NCBI GenBank assembly: GCA_029817715.1
Contig: JARUPY010000331.1
Location: forward strand, 62,001 to 126,000
Direction of reading: 5' to 3'
Length of the DNA: 64,000 bases
DNA from: Melastoma dodecandrum
Taxonomy: Eukaryota > Streptophyta > Magnoliopsida > Myrtales > Melastomataceae
The notes under the pieces were generated by a model. The model saw nothing but the letters and a program-made list of their open reading frames with translations. It did not search any database and was not told the DNA's origin. The position numbers and the translations under genes are program-made. Position 1 is the first letter of the stretch. Each line of letters begins with the position of its first letter. Positions 10,178-21,360 of the stretch are shown in pieces.

Positions 10178-11680
10178 TTATCGAGGAGCCATGGACGAAG
10201 AGAACCCCTGAGGCGAGGCAAACTTTTCATCCCAGCTCTGTGATTCTAAATACAACTTGGAGATCCTACCTGCAATCCGGCCCATCTCTGGCCGCCTGTT
10301 GGGATTATCCTCCACACATTCCAATCCCAACTTGACCATCTTCTCCGCTACTTCAACAGGGTACGAGTCACTCAACCGCTTGTCCATCCACGTCCTCACG
10401 CCGCCTTCAAGAATCGCCTCCCTTGCTTTTTCGATAATGCTTATCCTCAAGATCTCCCCTGTCTTTCCATTGAATATGTACTTCAAGGGTTCCTCTCCAC
10501 ACAACAGCTCCAACATTACGACCCCAAATGAGTACACATCAGACTTCCGTGTCCCGAAGCCTGTTGTTCGAAATTCTGGTGACATGTAACCCCTTGTGCC
10601 CTCAAACTTCTTTTCTCTGCTGTTTGATCTCTTCAACTCGGTATCCAGGGAACCCGACGATTTTGGACTCAAACAGGATTCTTCTTCTTCAACTGCTTCA
10701 CCACATAGCTCTGCCGTTGCGAAGTGACTGATTTTAGCAACATAAGATGACCGCGTCCGTGTGTTGCTTTCGTCAAATCGTGACGGTGATTTCATGTTTT
10801 TTCTGTCTTCCGTGATGATTATGCTCGAGCTCTTCACATGGTTGTGCACAAACCCCGAACCACCGATACCAGCGCAGTAATGCATATATTCAAGGCCATG
10901 AGCTACGTCCGAAGCAATCCTCATCCGAGACATCCAAGACGAGAGAATCGTATAATGGGGGTTCATCTTGTTCCTCAGACAGTCTTCGAGGTTCAGACCT
11001 TGTATGAAGTCATAGACTAGATAGATGTATTGGCCTTGGACAGTCGCCCCCGAGAGCTTGACTATGCTGCTATGATGGCTCCTGCAAATGAGGGAGAGCT
11101 TCTCGGCAAGCAGGGAAGTTCTGATGGGGCGCCGCAGCTTCCTCCGGAAGATCGCCACGCGTTTCCCACGGAGGGTCGATTGCCAAGACGAATGGGAGAG
11201 ACATTCCTGGAGGAAGTTCCCCGTGGCAGAGGAGATTTCGTGGAAGGGGTATATATGGGGGTTCTCGGGGAGGTGGGGCTTAAGGGAGGCCAGCGAGGTC
11301 GGCATCAGCGGAAGGGAGGAGGAGGAGGAGAAGGAAGAGCAGGGGATAGCGGTGGTGGGCGTGAAGAAGTTGGAGGAGGAGGAAGGAGGCTGTGAGAGGT
11401 TGGCACCGGAGGAGGAGGTGGCCGTGTGTAAGGAAAACAACGACTTGGATGACTTAGGGGTGTCGGGACGGACGACGTCGGTGGATCTCTTCGACCTACA
11501 CATCAAGGGGCAACCGGACGCGGCCGTTGCCGCGAAGATCTCGGGATGAAACTCGGGACCAGGAATTGGTTCATCAACACGAACATTGATCAAAGATTTG
11601 GGAAAAGGAAGGGGGGGTTGACCATTTGAAGCAAGTGGCTTCTTCGTCATAAATTGAAGGGATGGAGGGGATATGTACAA
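10178..11680 (-). CDS. LysM-RLK-like cytoplasmic pseudokinase, no ectodomain
   Basis: A single exon of 500 codons. The true start may be Met60 (11503, MCRSKRST), because related intronless plant proteins, as I recall them, begin there; residues 1-59 would then be leader. A Ser-rich region (70-130) precedes a kinase fold (about 145-480). The fold includes FHEISSATGNF, YLVYDF, GTRGYMSPEF (361-370), DVYSFGVVMLELL and RRPEM. Catalytic residues are missing: the HRD motif is HNH (279-281), DFG is SHF (318-320), and the beta-3 VAIK lysine position reads VAIF. There is no signal peptide, LysM domain or membrane segment. It probably acts as a non-catalytic signalling partner, as other LYK-type pseudokinases do. 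At3g57120-like proteins are the closest I recall. Confidence 0.8.
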   Translation of the reverse strand: MYISPPSLQFMTKKPLASNGQPPLPFPKSLINVRVDEPIPGPEFHPEIFAATAASGCPLMCRSKRSTDVVRPDTPKSSKSLFSLHTATSSSGANLSQPPSSSSNFFTPTTAIPCSSFSSSSSLPLMPTSLASLKPHLPENPHIYPFHEISSATGNFLQECLSHSSWQSTLRGKRVAIFRRKLRRPIRTSLLAEKLSLICRSHHSSIVKLSGATVQGQYIYLVYDFIQGLNLEDCLRNKMNPHYTILSSWMSRMRIASDVAHGLEYMHYCAGIGGSGFVHNHVKSSSIIITEDRKNMKSPSRFDESNTRTRSSYVAKISHFATAELCGEAVEEEESCLSPKSSGSLDTELKRSNSREKKFEGTRGYMSPEFRTTGFGTRKSDVYSFGVVMLELLCGEEPLKYIFNGKTGEILRISIIEKAREAILEGGVRTWMDKRLSDSYPVEVAEKMVKLGLECVEDNPNRRPEMGRIAGRISKLYLESQSWDEKFASPQGFSSSMAPR

Positions 11681-11689
11681 CTTTTGACT

Positions 11690-14289
11690 ATACTTTCTTT
11701 TTTCCCGCAGAGTTAGATAATAAAGCTAAGCCACTATAATAAAATATTGTTTTCCACCTCTTTAAGGTAAGCGACCATTGAAGTTATTACCATTCCTTGA
11801 ATCATGTCAACGGTGACGGCGGTTGGGGGTTAAGAATTGGTCGGGAATGGAGTCCAGTCGTTATCACTTCTGTGGCCATTTCTTGTTGACATTTGTCTGT
11901 TCAAAAAAGGGGGGGGGGGGTCGACACTGGCGATGCTCTTTCAAATCCATTAGGATGGAATCAACCGTGTCCTGTACGAGTTTGAATATCGCCAAAAACA
12001 TAAGCTACTCCCTTGTCTCAGCAGCCATTGAAACACTGAATATTTTTTCTCACTATTGAAATGGTCAGAGATGCATCGGGATGGGCAGCACCCCGACTGA
12101 TATCCTCCTCACCTCAATATTTCCAGATTGTTCCATGGTATAAAAAGACAAGAGATCTCTATTTTCCACCCGGGCTTCAGTGGGCCTGTCTGAAATCTAA
12201 GGCCCAATTAAGCTCAAGCCCATTCAGTGGTGCTGGACTGATAGGTGAAGAGATTATTTGTTAGGTTTAGTGTTAGAATTCAAGGGGAGGATATCTGCAT
12301 GATGAGCTTTGAAGGTCTACGGGAACGAATGAGGCTTGGCACGGAGGGACTTCCATGGTGTCTTTTGCTAACATCCATCGCTTATGAGTGCGATCCAAGT
12401 ATAGTGCAAAATCATTCGTTTAGTCCGTTTATTCACTTGATATGTTTCTTTCTGGAAGATGTGGTATGGTTGCTTTCTTCCCACTTCCACAGCGGTTCGA
12501 CAATTGCATATTCCGGACCAGCTTCCTCGTGGAAGGATCCTCATATAAAAGGGTTCTTTGGCGACTTGTTTTAGTGTTGTCTCCTGTGAAGACTGGCCGG
12601 TTCTGATAAGTTGGGAGAGTGTGGCATGAAAAGCCGTGGTTCTTCATCTTCATGTTGCGGTTGTTAATGTCTTTGGTAAATGACCCATCATTTATGCATT
12701 AGGATCCGGTTTACATGGTTCTTCCCTTGCAGGATCAATGAGACAACTACTCACTCCGCATAGACAATATGGAGGGCATTGTGGTTGAAGATGGGTGTAG
12801 ACATTGGCAGACACTAGTGAAGAAGGCTTTAGCGGATGCTTTACAAGATAGAAAAAGTAGCAGCACTCGTATCAAACTTGAAGACGTCGTCAAAGCACAA
12901 TCTCGCAATGGTGTTCACCTGCAAAGTCCGTGAGTGTAATTTGTCTCAGTTTCCACAGCTGGATCGCCCAAGGAGAACTCAAGTATCAAACAAAGTGTAA
13001 TTTGATGATGCTTCTGAATATGTTGAGTTATGGCTGTGGCTGCTTGTGGAAAATCACGACCGGCCAACTCTCATTGCCCTTATATGCTAGTCCGGGTTCT
13101 GATGCCATGAAGAAAATTCCGGGTTAGCCCACACCTCAAACCCAACATATAAACCCAACGAGGTCCACTCTAAAATCAATTGATAATAGGAGTATTGACC
13201 CCATTGGCCTTACAGGCTAATTTGAGAGGAACTAGGACTTGGTGGCCTAACACTTCAACTGCCCCAACTGAATCAGTTACCGGCTTTATCCAAAAGGTAT
13301 CCAGGACATGACGCTAGTGATTGGCAGGAAACGAGTAGGGCAGATGAGTTGTGCTGCGTTGTCGGCTGTTAGATTCATCCACAGTAGAACCTTTCCTGCA
13401 CACTCCTTGAGTAACTTGTTTGCCCAGTATCTAGATGCTGATTCGCTGGTTGATTGCGAAACACAGTTGCTTTTACTCACATATGATGTGCCTGCATTAG
13501 ATCTATGTGCTTATGCTGAAGGAGTTGATGTTTAGCTGTTCGCTCTTGAGGCAAGGGAGGTTCACTCTTTCCTCAGTAGATAAATCCAGAAAAAGCCCGG
13601 GAAGGGAAGAGTTTCACAATGCTAGCAAGAGTGATGAGGGAACAGGGACCGTTAAAAATTTCTTGGACGGGATGTGACTTGGATATCTCGTGCAGCAAGT
13701 AAGGCGTTTACTTCCTGTATACTCTGTTCTGGGGCTCGTATAACAGTTATTGCATAACACAGTCTTGATTCATGCATAGTACCTGTGTGGAATCCATGAT
13801 GACAAGTCGATCGGAATCTCCAAGGTCCGGAACCAATGCCCATCCAAGAAGTAAATCCACTATGTCAAGAAAATGAGGTGTCGCTATCGAGTCGCTCCAC
13901 CATGCGATCGTCCACCCTCACAACTCCATACTCGTGAGTCACTCCGCGGCGTTCCTCTCCCAGGGACTGTCTCAGCTTGTTTCGGACAAGTGAGTGAGCT
14001 CAGCCTTCTTTGTCCATAACCCGATTGATTATCTGTGGTAATATTTGCGTCTTGGTGATTGGGCTGATGCTTTTTTAGTACCAATTTTGGGAGTTTGTTT
14101 TATTTATTTATTCTTGTCGATTGAGTTCTTCAGGATTTAGGGTCAGAGATATATTGTTCTTGTCGAAGGAGGCGCTGCGGATAAGATTTTTTTTGTTATT
14201 TCACACATTCAAACCTCATGGCATTAGTATGGACATGGTTAGGAGGGAGTGGTTTTCTGTCCTTTTGTAACGTTGATGGAAGTGCCCTG
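11690..14289. other. Mostly non-coding stretch with unassigned small ORFs
   Basis: The pseudokinase promoter should lie in the first few hundred bases. A G10 tract lies at about 11910-11919. A short ORF at 12769-12933 (55 codons, starting MEGIVVEDG) ends beside a good donor-like sequence (GTGAGTG) and might be an old exon. Another ORF at 13308-13535 (75 codons) has no recognised relatives. Nothing here supports a complete gene, and remnants of the SMG1-derived locus that begins at 14290 cannot be excluded. Confidence 0.4.
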
Positions 14290-14680
14290 TGCCCTGAATG
14301 CATGCTTCCGAATGAATTGTTGCCTGAGCAGATCATTCGCAGTCAGGCAATCTGCAGCTGTCACATATGGAGCCCTTTGTGCTGTGGTCTGCTCGATCCC
14401 CATCACGTCACATGGGCGGCAGAACCATGTTATGTTGGGTGCTATGGTGGATAGATTCATTGGTTGGGCTCTTCCGTTTCTTAGTACTATCAGCGCTGGA
14501 GATGGGACTGCGGAGTTGTCTCTGGACAGCCTCCGTGAATTTCTTGATGTGGGAGATGTCATTGGCATCGAGAGATACGCATTGCCAATTCTCAAAGCCT
14601 GCCAACAATTGCTTGAAGATGAGAGAACCTCCTTGGGTTTGTTACGCCGGCTTCTCAATATCATCACAATAATCTCATTG
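14290..14680 (+). pseudogene. SMG1: Fragment of SMG1, PIKK-family kinase of nonsense-mediated decay
   Basis: The frame contains AVRQSAAVTYGALCAV, then SIPITSHGRQNHVMLG, VDRFIGWALPFLS, AGDGTAELSLDSLREFL, and GIERYALPILKACQ followed by LLEDERTSL. This is the N-terminal HEAT-repeat region of plant SMG1, which phosphorylates UPF1 in mRNA surveillance. The match ends abruptly after ITIISLK. The normal protein continues for thousands of residues, and no kinase domain follows here. Upstream of AVRQ the reading degrades. After the break come three degenerate copies of a unit containing TTCGGCTGCAGCTGGTCC (14690-14790) and then a copia fragment. I read this as a dead partial copy of an exon. Confidence 0.75.
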
Positions 14681-14959
14681 AAGTCCCATCTTATTCGGCT
14701 GCAGCTGGTCCGACAGCGTCATGTTCTTCGGCTACAGCTGGACTGACAGGGCTTTATTCGTCCGCTGCAGGTGGTCCGATAGGGGAATCTTGTTCGGTTT
14801 ATGGTGGAGTACGGGGTTCGTCCTCGTTGGTCTGAAGTAATGGAAAGTGTATTGAACGCGGATAAGTCAAGATTCGGTGAAGAAAACAATGTTCATTCTG
14901 CAATTTTTATAACGCATCCGTAATCTATCGATAACCTTTTGTTTTCATTAATGTGAATG

Positions 14960-15518
14960 TAGGTGAGCAGGATATTCAGGAGGGTCAATTATTATCTTGG
15001 TGTATGTGGACGACATTGTCGTGACAGTTTCCAACTTCACTGGGATTACTAACCTCCTTCCTAAACTGTATAACAGATTTGCTTTGAAAGATCTTGGCGA
15101 TCTGTCATACTTTCTTGGTCTCGAGGTAGTGCGCAGGGATGGAATGTTGCATTTATTCCAGGAAAAATATGTGAATGATTTGCTTCAGAGAGCTGGTATG
15201 ACAGAGTGCAAACCTGTGGCCACACCTATGTCTACAGCTAGGATTCTGTCCAAGATTGAAGGGGACGAGTTACAAGATCCTACAGAATACCGAAGCCTGG
15301 TTGGAGCGCTCCAATACTGCACTAATACAAGGCATCTGTTTTGCTGTCAACAAGGCCTGCCACTATCTCCAACAACCTACTTCAGCACACCTAAATGCAG
15401 TCAAGCGTATCTTGCGTTATCTTAAAGGAACACGGTCCCATGGTATTACAGTCCTGGTTGCGAGTTCCTTTGAGATCTCTTGCTTCACAGATGCGGACTG
15501 GGCAAGCTGCTCTGATGA
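14960..15518 (+). pseudogene. Ty1/copia reverse transcriptase-RNase H fragment
   Basis: The segment reads IILVYVDDIVVT (RT active-site YVDD), then LKDLGDLSYFLGLEV and EYRSLVGALQY. After a one-base frame change near 15331 it continues ICFAVNKACHYLQQP, AVKRILRYLKGT and CFTDADWASC (start of RNase H). This order is characteristic of copia pol. There is no gag, integrase or LTR, and the 3' side stops at the truncated LTR of the next element. It is a dead remnant. Confidence 0.88.
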
Positions 15519-15638
15519 TTTTCTAACTTTAACTTAAAATAAGTTAGTGCCGACTCCGATGTTTTTAAAATTCGAAGCTTATCGTCAAGGGAGTATATTC
15601 ATTTTAAATGGAACCGGAAACGGGATCAACCCGCGACA
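15519..15638 (+). repeat. Truncated 5' LTR (last 120 bp)
   Basis: It matches the last part of the 3' LTR at 23466-23592, with a few substitutions and one-base indels. Only the end of the LTR remains. It begins abruptly after the copia fragment. Confidence 0.8.
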
Positions 15639-15642
15639 GATT

Positions 15643-15661
15643 TGGCGACTCCGCTGGGGAC
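15643..15661 (+). other. Primer-binding site, Tat/Ogre type
   Basis: TGGCGACTCCGCTGGGGAC lies four bases after the terminal CA of the 5' LTR. It begins with the TGG expected to pair with the CCA end of a primer tRNA. The same core occurs on the minus strand at 53981-54002 in the second large LTR element. Confidence 0.8.
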
Positions 15662-18190
15662 TTGGGTAATTTTCTAGAGAATTCGGGTCGAAAAATCGAT
15701 TTCAAAATTGGGGGGCAGCCTAGCTTTGTGTGGAGTGTGTTTGCGCTTTACTTTTCCGATTGTCTCTGCTAGGCATACAGTGAGTCGTCCTAAAACCCAG
15801 GGACACCTAAGTTTAGGGGTATACCTGCCATATGAGAGAGGTTGTCTACCTCTTTACCTGAGGCATATACCAACTCGCCATTCGTCCGAGGGTGAGTCAA
15901 AAGCCAGTCTAGATAGGCATGTGTTTGAAGGCCATACAAACTTTTATGACTCTAACAATTTATTTTCGTGCATGCATTGTTTGATGTCACATGATCGATA
16001 TTTTTCAATTCTTGATTTTTCATCTTACATGAGCCTTCATCCCGGGCACCATTGGGTTAGTTCGGGTATACCATATGCCGACGGGTATTGGCCGTTTGCC
16101 TCTACCTTTAGGTGGGTACCCACCTATTTACCACCGGAAGAATATCCGAGTTCTTTCATTTAAAATGAACCCAAACTCGGATTTCTCCGTTTACGGTTAA
16201 TGAACGGGTCCAAGCCACATCCAAGACGGTAGATAGAAAATCTCATACTTATCTGCATTATTTTTTGATGCTTCTTGTTATATTAACCACCATTTTTCTC
16301 TTACTTTCAATTTCGCTAACATGCATTTTGTTCAACGAGCGAATATAAGGGAAGTGATTTCTACACCGAGTTTCCTTTTTATGCTCGAATTTTGTCACTT
16401 ATGCTTGCATATTGTCGAACTTGATCATTCTACATACATTCAAAGCTTTCGAGTCATGATACTTTAGAAAAATACCTACGCATATGCATAACATTGATGC
16501 ATGTCTAAAAAAAATTCTTTACAGATCTTTAGACGATACACATAGATTTTCAACATACTTCGAATTCACTTTTCGTCATTTTACCATCACCTGGCTTTGA
16601 CAATTTTTCTTAAATGAAAAAACTTCGCCTTATTTTTTTTAAGTAAAATGGCATATAAGTGTTCATTGAGCGTTGACACATATCTTGCATCCACAAACAT
16701 AACTTTCTTTATCCAGTATAATACATGATTTTTGTTTTCGTTTGAGGTGCCCCGTATCTATCAAAGTTGGACTACTCATCAGCCACGAAAGCTTTGGATA
16801 TCCTCTCTCCCTGAAGAGTTCAAATGTGCAACAACATCATTCCAGCTCGACTTTGTCTCACACATGTCATTTCCAATTTATTGGTTAAGGTGTATTCCTT
16901 TCAATCTTGCTTGTTATTTAAATCAATCAAGCATGTCGTCTACCATCTGGATTTCGATTTTTCTTATGCAGGCAGACGAACATCCCCTCTTCCAACGAGG
17001 CATACGATGAACATTAAACCGAATGTTAAAGTCCAAGAAGCAAAACTCATTCAACCAGTTTCATACTATCACCATCCACAACACCAATGTTAGGTTTACA
17101 ATCACCATCAGCATCTGAAGAATAAACTAGGAAAGATCGTCACCGAGCAACTAAAATTACATCGTGGAGTTTATTCAACACCAATGTCAAAGAAATACAA
17201 CAAAGCATATTCTTCCAGCCATCGAACTCAGAAAAGGAGAGCATGTCCCTATCAATCCAAACTGGGTCTACATTAATATCAAAGCATATACTGGGGCGAG
17301 CTTCATCCCATACGAATCGACATCCCTTCAAGAGTGCAAGTTCAAAGGAAGTATCATTCTAATCCTTGACATTCAAGATTGAACATTGATTACATTTGTT
17401 TTCTCTTCTCACAAGTATTAGAATTGGGGCGATTCAATGATAGTTCGCCAGTGGATCACCGTTACTCACACTTGCGGCCATGCCTACAAGGACTTCCATT
17501 TCTCTCTTCAATCACTTTAAAATCAAAGAATAATGCATATTTCATTTTTTTTTTTTTTACAAAGGTTCAGTTTCACTACAACATTGATTGGGAGCTCAGA
17601 CTATGACGAAGTCGTCACTAGGGAGTGTCATTCCAATTTACTTTGCAATAACCTCATTGTTAAACAATTATATTATTCTCTAATATTACTTTGCAGAATC
17701 TCCGAATTCTTAAATCAGAACAAGCGTATCATCAAGCTTTGGAATTACTAAAAGTTCAAGCTCATCAACTTACTAAGCTGGGGCAGCGCATCCATGTCAA
17801 GTCAATCATGAAATCCTCTCATCTACCGAAAGACAACGCGCTTCAACTGAGGCAACTCTTTCCGAACGGGTCTATGAAGCACAAACAATTTTATCAATCG
17901 AGCAACAATCCATTGCACATCAGATGCATGTCAAGAGCTTTCCACAAAAGTCACGTCGATGCATGCAAGTCTAGTGACACGATTCTAACGAGGATTCTTT
18001 CGGATGTCAAGGATTCTCGAGGAAATTCTTCCGTAACTACGACAGTCCATATGTTTTCAAGCAAATACGCACAAGAGGCGCTCTCATCCTAACAAAGATA
18101 GACGGAGCTGTTCCATTCCAATCGGATCGATGAACTAGAAAAATCAAACTAGAAGACTCAACCTATGGGGCTCGCAACCCATGTTGAATA

Positions 18191-18439
18191 AACGGTGAAA
18201 GCAAGTATCGTTCTAATTTAAATCACAATAAATTAGAAACTAATCAATGATATCTTTCTTTGCAGATACTTTAACTGGGGCAAGAACCAATCGCCTCGGG
18301 TAACCGGTAAAGAAAGTATCGTTCCAGCTCATATATTACAAAATCAAAAACTAATCAATGTTTCATTTCTTTTGCAGAGGCTTATACTGGGGCAATGAGC
18401 ACGCGTTTTCAGGGAACCGGTAAAGAAAAGTATCGTTCC
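18191..18439 (+). repeat. Tandem repeat of about 112 bp, two and a fraction copies
   Basis: Units start at 18191, 18302 and 18415 with AAC(C)GGTGAAAG or AACCGGTAAAG, followed by (A)AGTATCGTTC, ACTAATCAATG, TTTGCAGA and TACTGGGGCAA, in that order. More diverged relatives appear near 17290-17450 and 17690-17790. This is non-coding interior of the first LTR element. Confidence 0.75.
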
Positions 18440-19962
18440 AAGTTTAAAAATGCTCACATTGAACTTGATTGTATATCCTCCCTTTCCCTATAGGGCATCA
18501 AGTCGAGACGAACATCACAGGTAAAATTATCATTTCATAAAACATGTGTCATGTTCATTTGTTATGCATTTTCACTAAACGATTTTATTCAAAAATTTCA
18601 AACACTTTCCCTAGCGAAACACTTATGTGCTAGAGATAGAAAGGCAAGCCTATCCCCAAACACATACCCTTTTCGAGAGTTGAGTGCAAACACTTGTGAA
18701 AAATTCAGACATGATAGCATCGGAGTGGGAAGGAAATCCCTTTGACGGAAAATGCTCTAGCTAGGATGACATCGAGCATTCTTTTTTATCCTCAAACACA
18801 TTACCATTGCTAGCCATTCCTAGCCAAAGTGGAGATTTTTCGAAACACAATTCCCCTTTCAAGTCAAAGAGTCGCCTCACATCGAGGTAAAAGGAGTTCA
18901 TGTTGTCTAGACTTCCGAATAGGACTCGAATGGGGATGAGTCACTTCCTCAAGTTTGAGCGTGAAGTACATCCCTAATGGATCTCGCAAGTCGACACAAT
19001 ACTCTACCATTTCACTACATCCATGAACAATTCCAGATAACAGAATCCGTTGAATATTTCAAAAAAAAAAAGAAAATGAAATAGTGATAGGGGCAAACAA
19101 GCAAAAAAGAAAAGAGAGCCCTTTAATATCATTCAAAGAAAAAGCAAATTTAGACACAAGGGCCAAAAGACGGTCGCAAAAGCAAAGTGTCAGAAAGAAA
19201 AAAGGGATAAAAGTGTTAGAACCCTGTCACGATTTGTCAATAAGGGCAAACCGCTTTAAATTCAAAAGCCTCATTTCCTATGAGAAAAGATAGAGAAAAT
19301 TATTCTTCTACGACATTTCCCCACAAATTCACACTCTCGTATGCCATCATGCCCATACCCTTGAGTATTGTGTCGATGAGCAAGTCCACATTGGGAGAAC
19401 CACGCTTAAAGTAACGTCCTTGCATTTTGAGTCTTATTTGATGAGATTCTTTGACTTGCTTTCTTTCTTAGAGATCAAGCCTTTTATAAATATGGTCTTA
19501 CACCAAGCCTACATTACAACCAGAATCAAAGTCTCTTCCGACTAGCCCTTGAGCATTCATTTCAAAGGAATCGAACTTTCCACTCTGATAGCATAGAAAC
19601 ATATTTGAGTGAGCCTTGAGAGATGTAAGAAAGACATTTCTTTATTCTCTATCGCACAAGTGTTTCTATTTTTGAAAAAAAAAACGAAATTTTTGTGCAT
19701 GCATATAGAGCATCTTGCCTTCAAATCATCCACAGTCAGAAATTCGGCAAGTACACATGGGAGATGCAAACAATCACAATCCTACTTCATGATTTCAAAA
19801 CTCAAGCCTTTATGCTAAGGTATGATACTCTTCACTACAGTTAAGCACTCTTGTGGTGTGATATCACTCAAAGTCAAGTTATCCATTTCCCAATTCTTTC
19901 GGTTAAGCGTCTACTAACAGACGTGATACCACTTCTAGATTTCCTTTTTGGTTAAGCATTTA

Positions 19963-20630
19963 CTAACAAATGCGACACCATTCGGTAAAGCGCGAACAAA
20001 CACAATACCATCTGGCAAAACGCGACACCACCTTCAATTCGGTTAAGCGTTCGTACCAACGCGACACCACATTCTTTTCGGTTAAGCATTCGTACCAACG
20101 CGACACCACCTTCTTTTCGGTTAAGCATTCGTACCAACGCGACACCACCTTCTTTTCGGTTAAACGTTCGTACAAACGCGACACTACCTTCAATTCGGTT
20201 AAGCGTTCGTACAAACGCGACACCACCTTCTTTTCGGTTAAGCGTTCGTACAAACGCGACACCACCTTCAATTCGGTTAAGCGTTCGTACAAACGCGACA
20301 CCACATTCTTTTCGGTTAAGCGTTCGTACAAAGGGGACGCCACCTTCAATTAGGTTAAGCGTTCGTACAAACGCGATGACACCTTCTTTTCGGTTAAGCG
20401 TTCGTACAAACGCGACGCCACCTTTAATTCGGTTAAGCGTTCGTGCAAACGCGACGCCACATTCTATTCGGTTAAGCGTTCGTACAAACGCGACGCCATT
20501 TTCAATTTTTCTGGTTAAGCGTTCGTACAAACGCGACACCATTTTCAATTTTCCTGATTAAGCATTCGTACAAACGCTACACCATTTTTAATTTTCCTGA
20601 TTATGCGTTCGTACAAACGCTACACCTCTT
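19963..20630. repeat. 39-bp minisatellite, about 15 units, with internal palindrome
   Basis: Units repeat with a period of 39 bp (for example GGTTAAG at 20041, 20080 and 20119). The core is GCGTTCGTACAAACGCGAC, then ACCACCTTC and TTTTCGGTTAA or AATTCGGTTAA. GCGTTCGTACAAACGC is a near-perfect 16-bp palindrome around GTAC. Because 39 is a multiple of three and the unit lacks stops, long frames are open on both strands (for example 198 codons at 19952-20548 minus). I treat these as by-products of the repeat. The array lies just upstream of the polypurine tract and 3' LTR. Confidence 0.92.
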
Positions 20631-20741
20631 TTCACCAGCTTTTGGTTATTTATTTTCTAACAAGTACGATGCCATAGCGATCGTTTCAAAAAAATTGGGT
20701 TCTTAATAATTCTTTGTTCGAAAATTTTACCAAATATTCTC

Positions 20742-20756
20742 ACAAAGAGGGGCAAC
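20742..20756 (+). other. Polypurine tract
   Basis: CAAAGAGGGGCAAC lies immediately before the TGTCATAACCC start of the 3' LTR, which fits the plus-strand primer of a Ty3-type element. The second large LTR element has a closely similar tract on its minus strand (AAGGAGGGGCAAAC). Confidence 0.7.
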
Positions 20757-21360
20757 TGTCATAACCCAATTTTTTTACAAAAATCACAAAAAATAGAAAA
20801 AAATGAAAATCTTCAAAAAAACACTAAAAAATTTGAAAATCATCGAAGATCAATAAAAATCATCTAAAATCAGTGAAGATAGTAAACAAATCATCAAAAA
20901 TCGACAAAAATCCACAAAATCAAGAAAAATAATAAAAAAGATTCGATAAAAATAATAAATAGCTAGACTAGATACTCAGACAGGGACGGAGATACAAGCA
21001 TCGAGAGAGGAGATACAAAAAAAAACAACGACAAAAGGCTTCGTCGTCGAAGATCCTTAACGACTCCGTCATCATCACCAAGGCAGTGAACGGGATCACA
21101 GTTCGGCCCCATCCCTGACTCGAAGCATCCCGGAATCTTATCCCATCGTCGGGGACGATCACTGCGACCACAAAAAGATGCCACTTTACGACATTGCAAA
21201 CATGCCAAGCAGATGAGATCCTTCACGGGGAAACACAACCATAAAAAGAAAGGACGAACACACAGACGGCAAAGGAGTCGTTATTGCAACGGGAATCCAC
21301 GCTTTCTTCGGGAAGGCCACACAAATCATCACCCTCGTCGTCGTCCAAGAAATCCTAACC

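Noticed and set aside
19952..20548. 198-codon repetitive minus-strand ORF
   Set aside because: It is a by-product of the 39-bp repeat: the period is divisible by three and the unit lacks stops, so frames are open on both strands. No known protein domain.
19963..20630. CRISPR-like array of palindromic repeats
   Set aside because: There are no unique spacers; the whole 39-bp unit repeats. The context is a plant LTR element without cas genes.
21260..21330. Plasma-membrane H+-ATPase fragment
   Set aside because: About 15 residues resemble the family, but the flanks do not continue the match. It is mentioned only as a possible extra donor, not listed as a feature.
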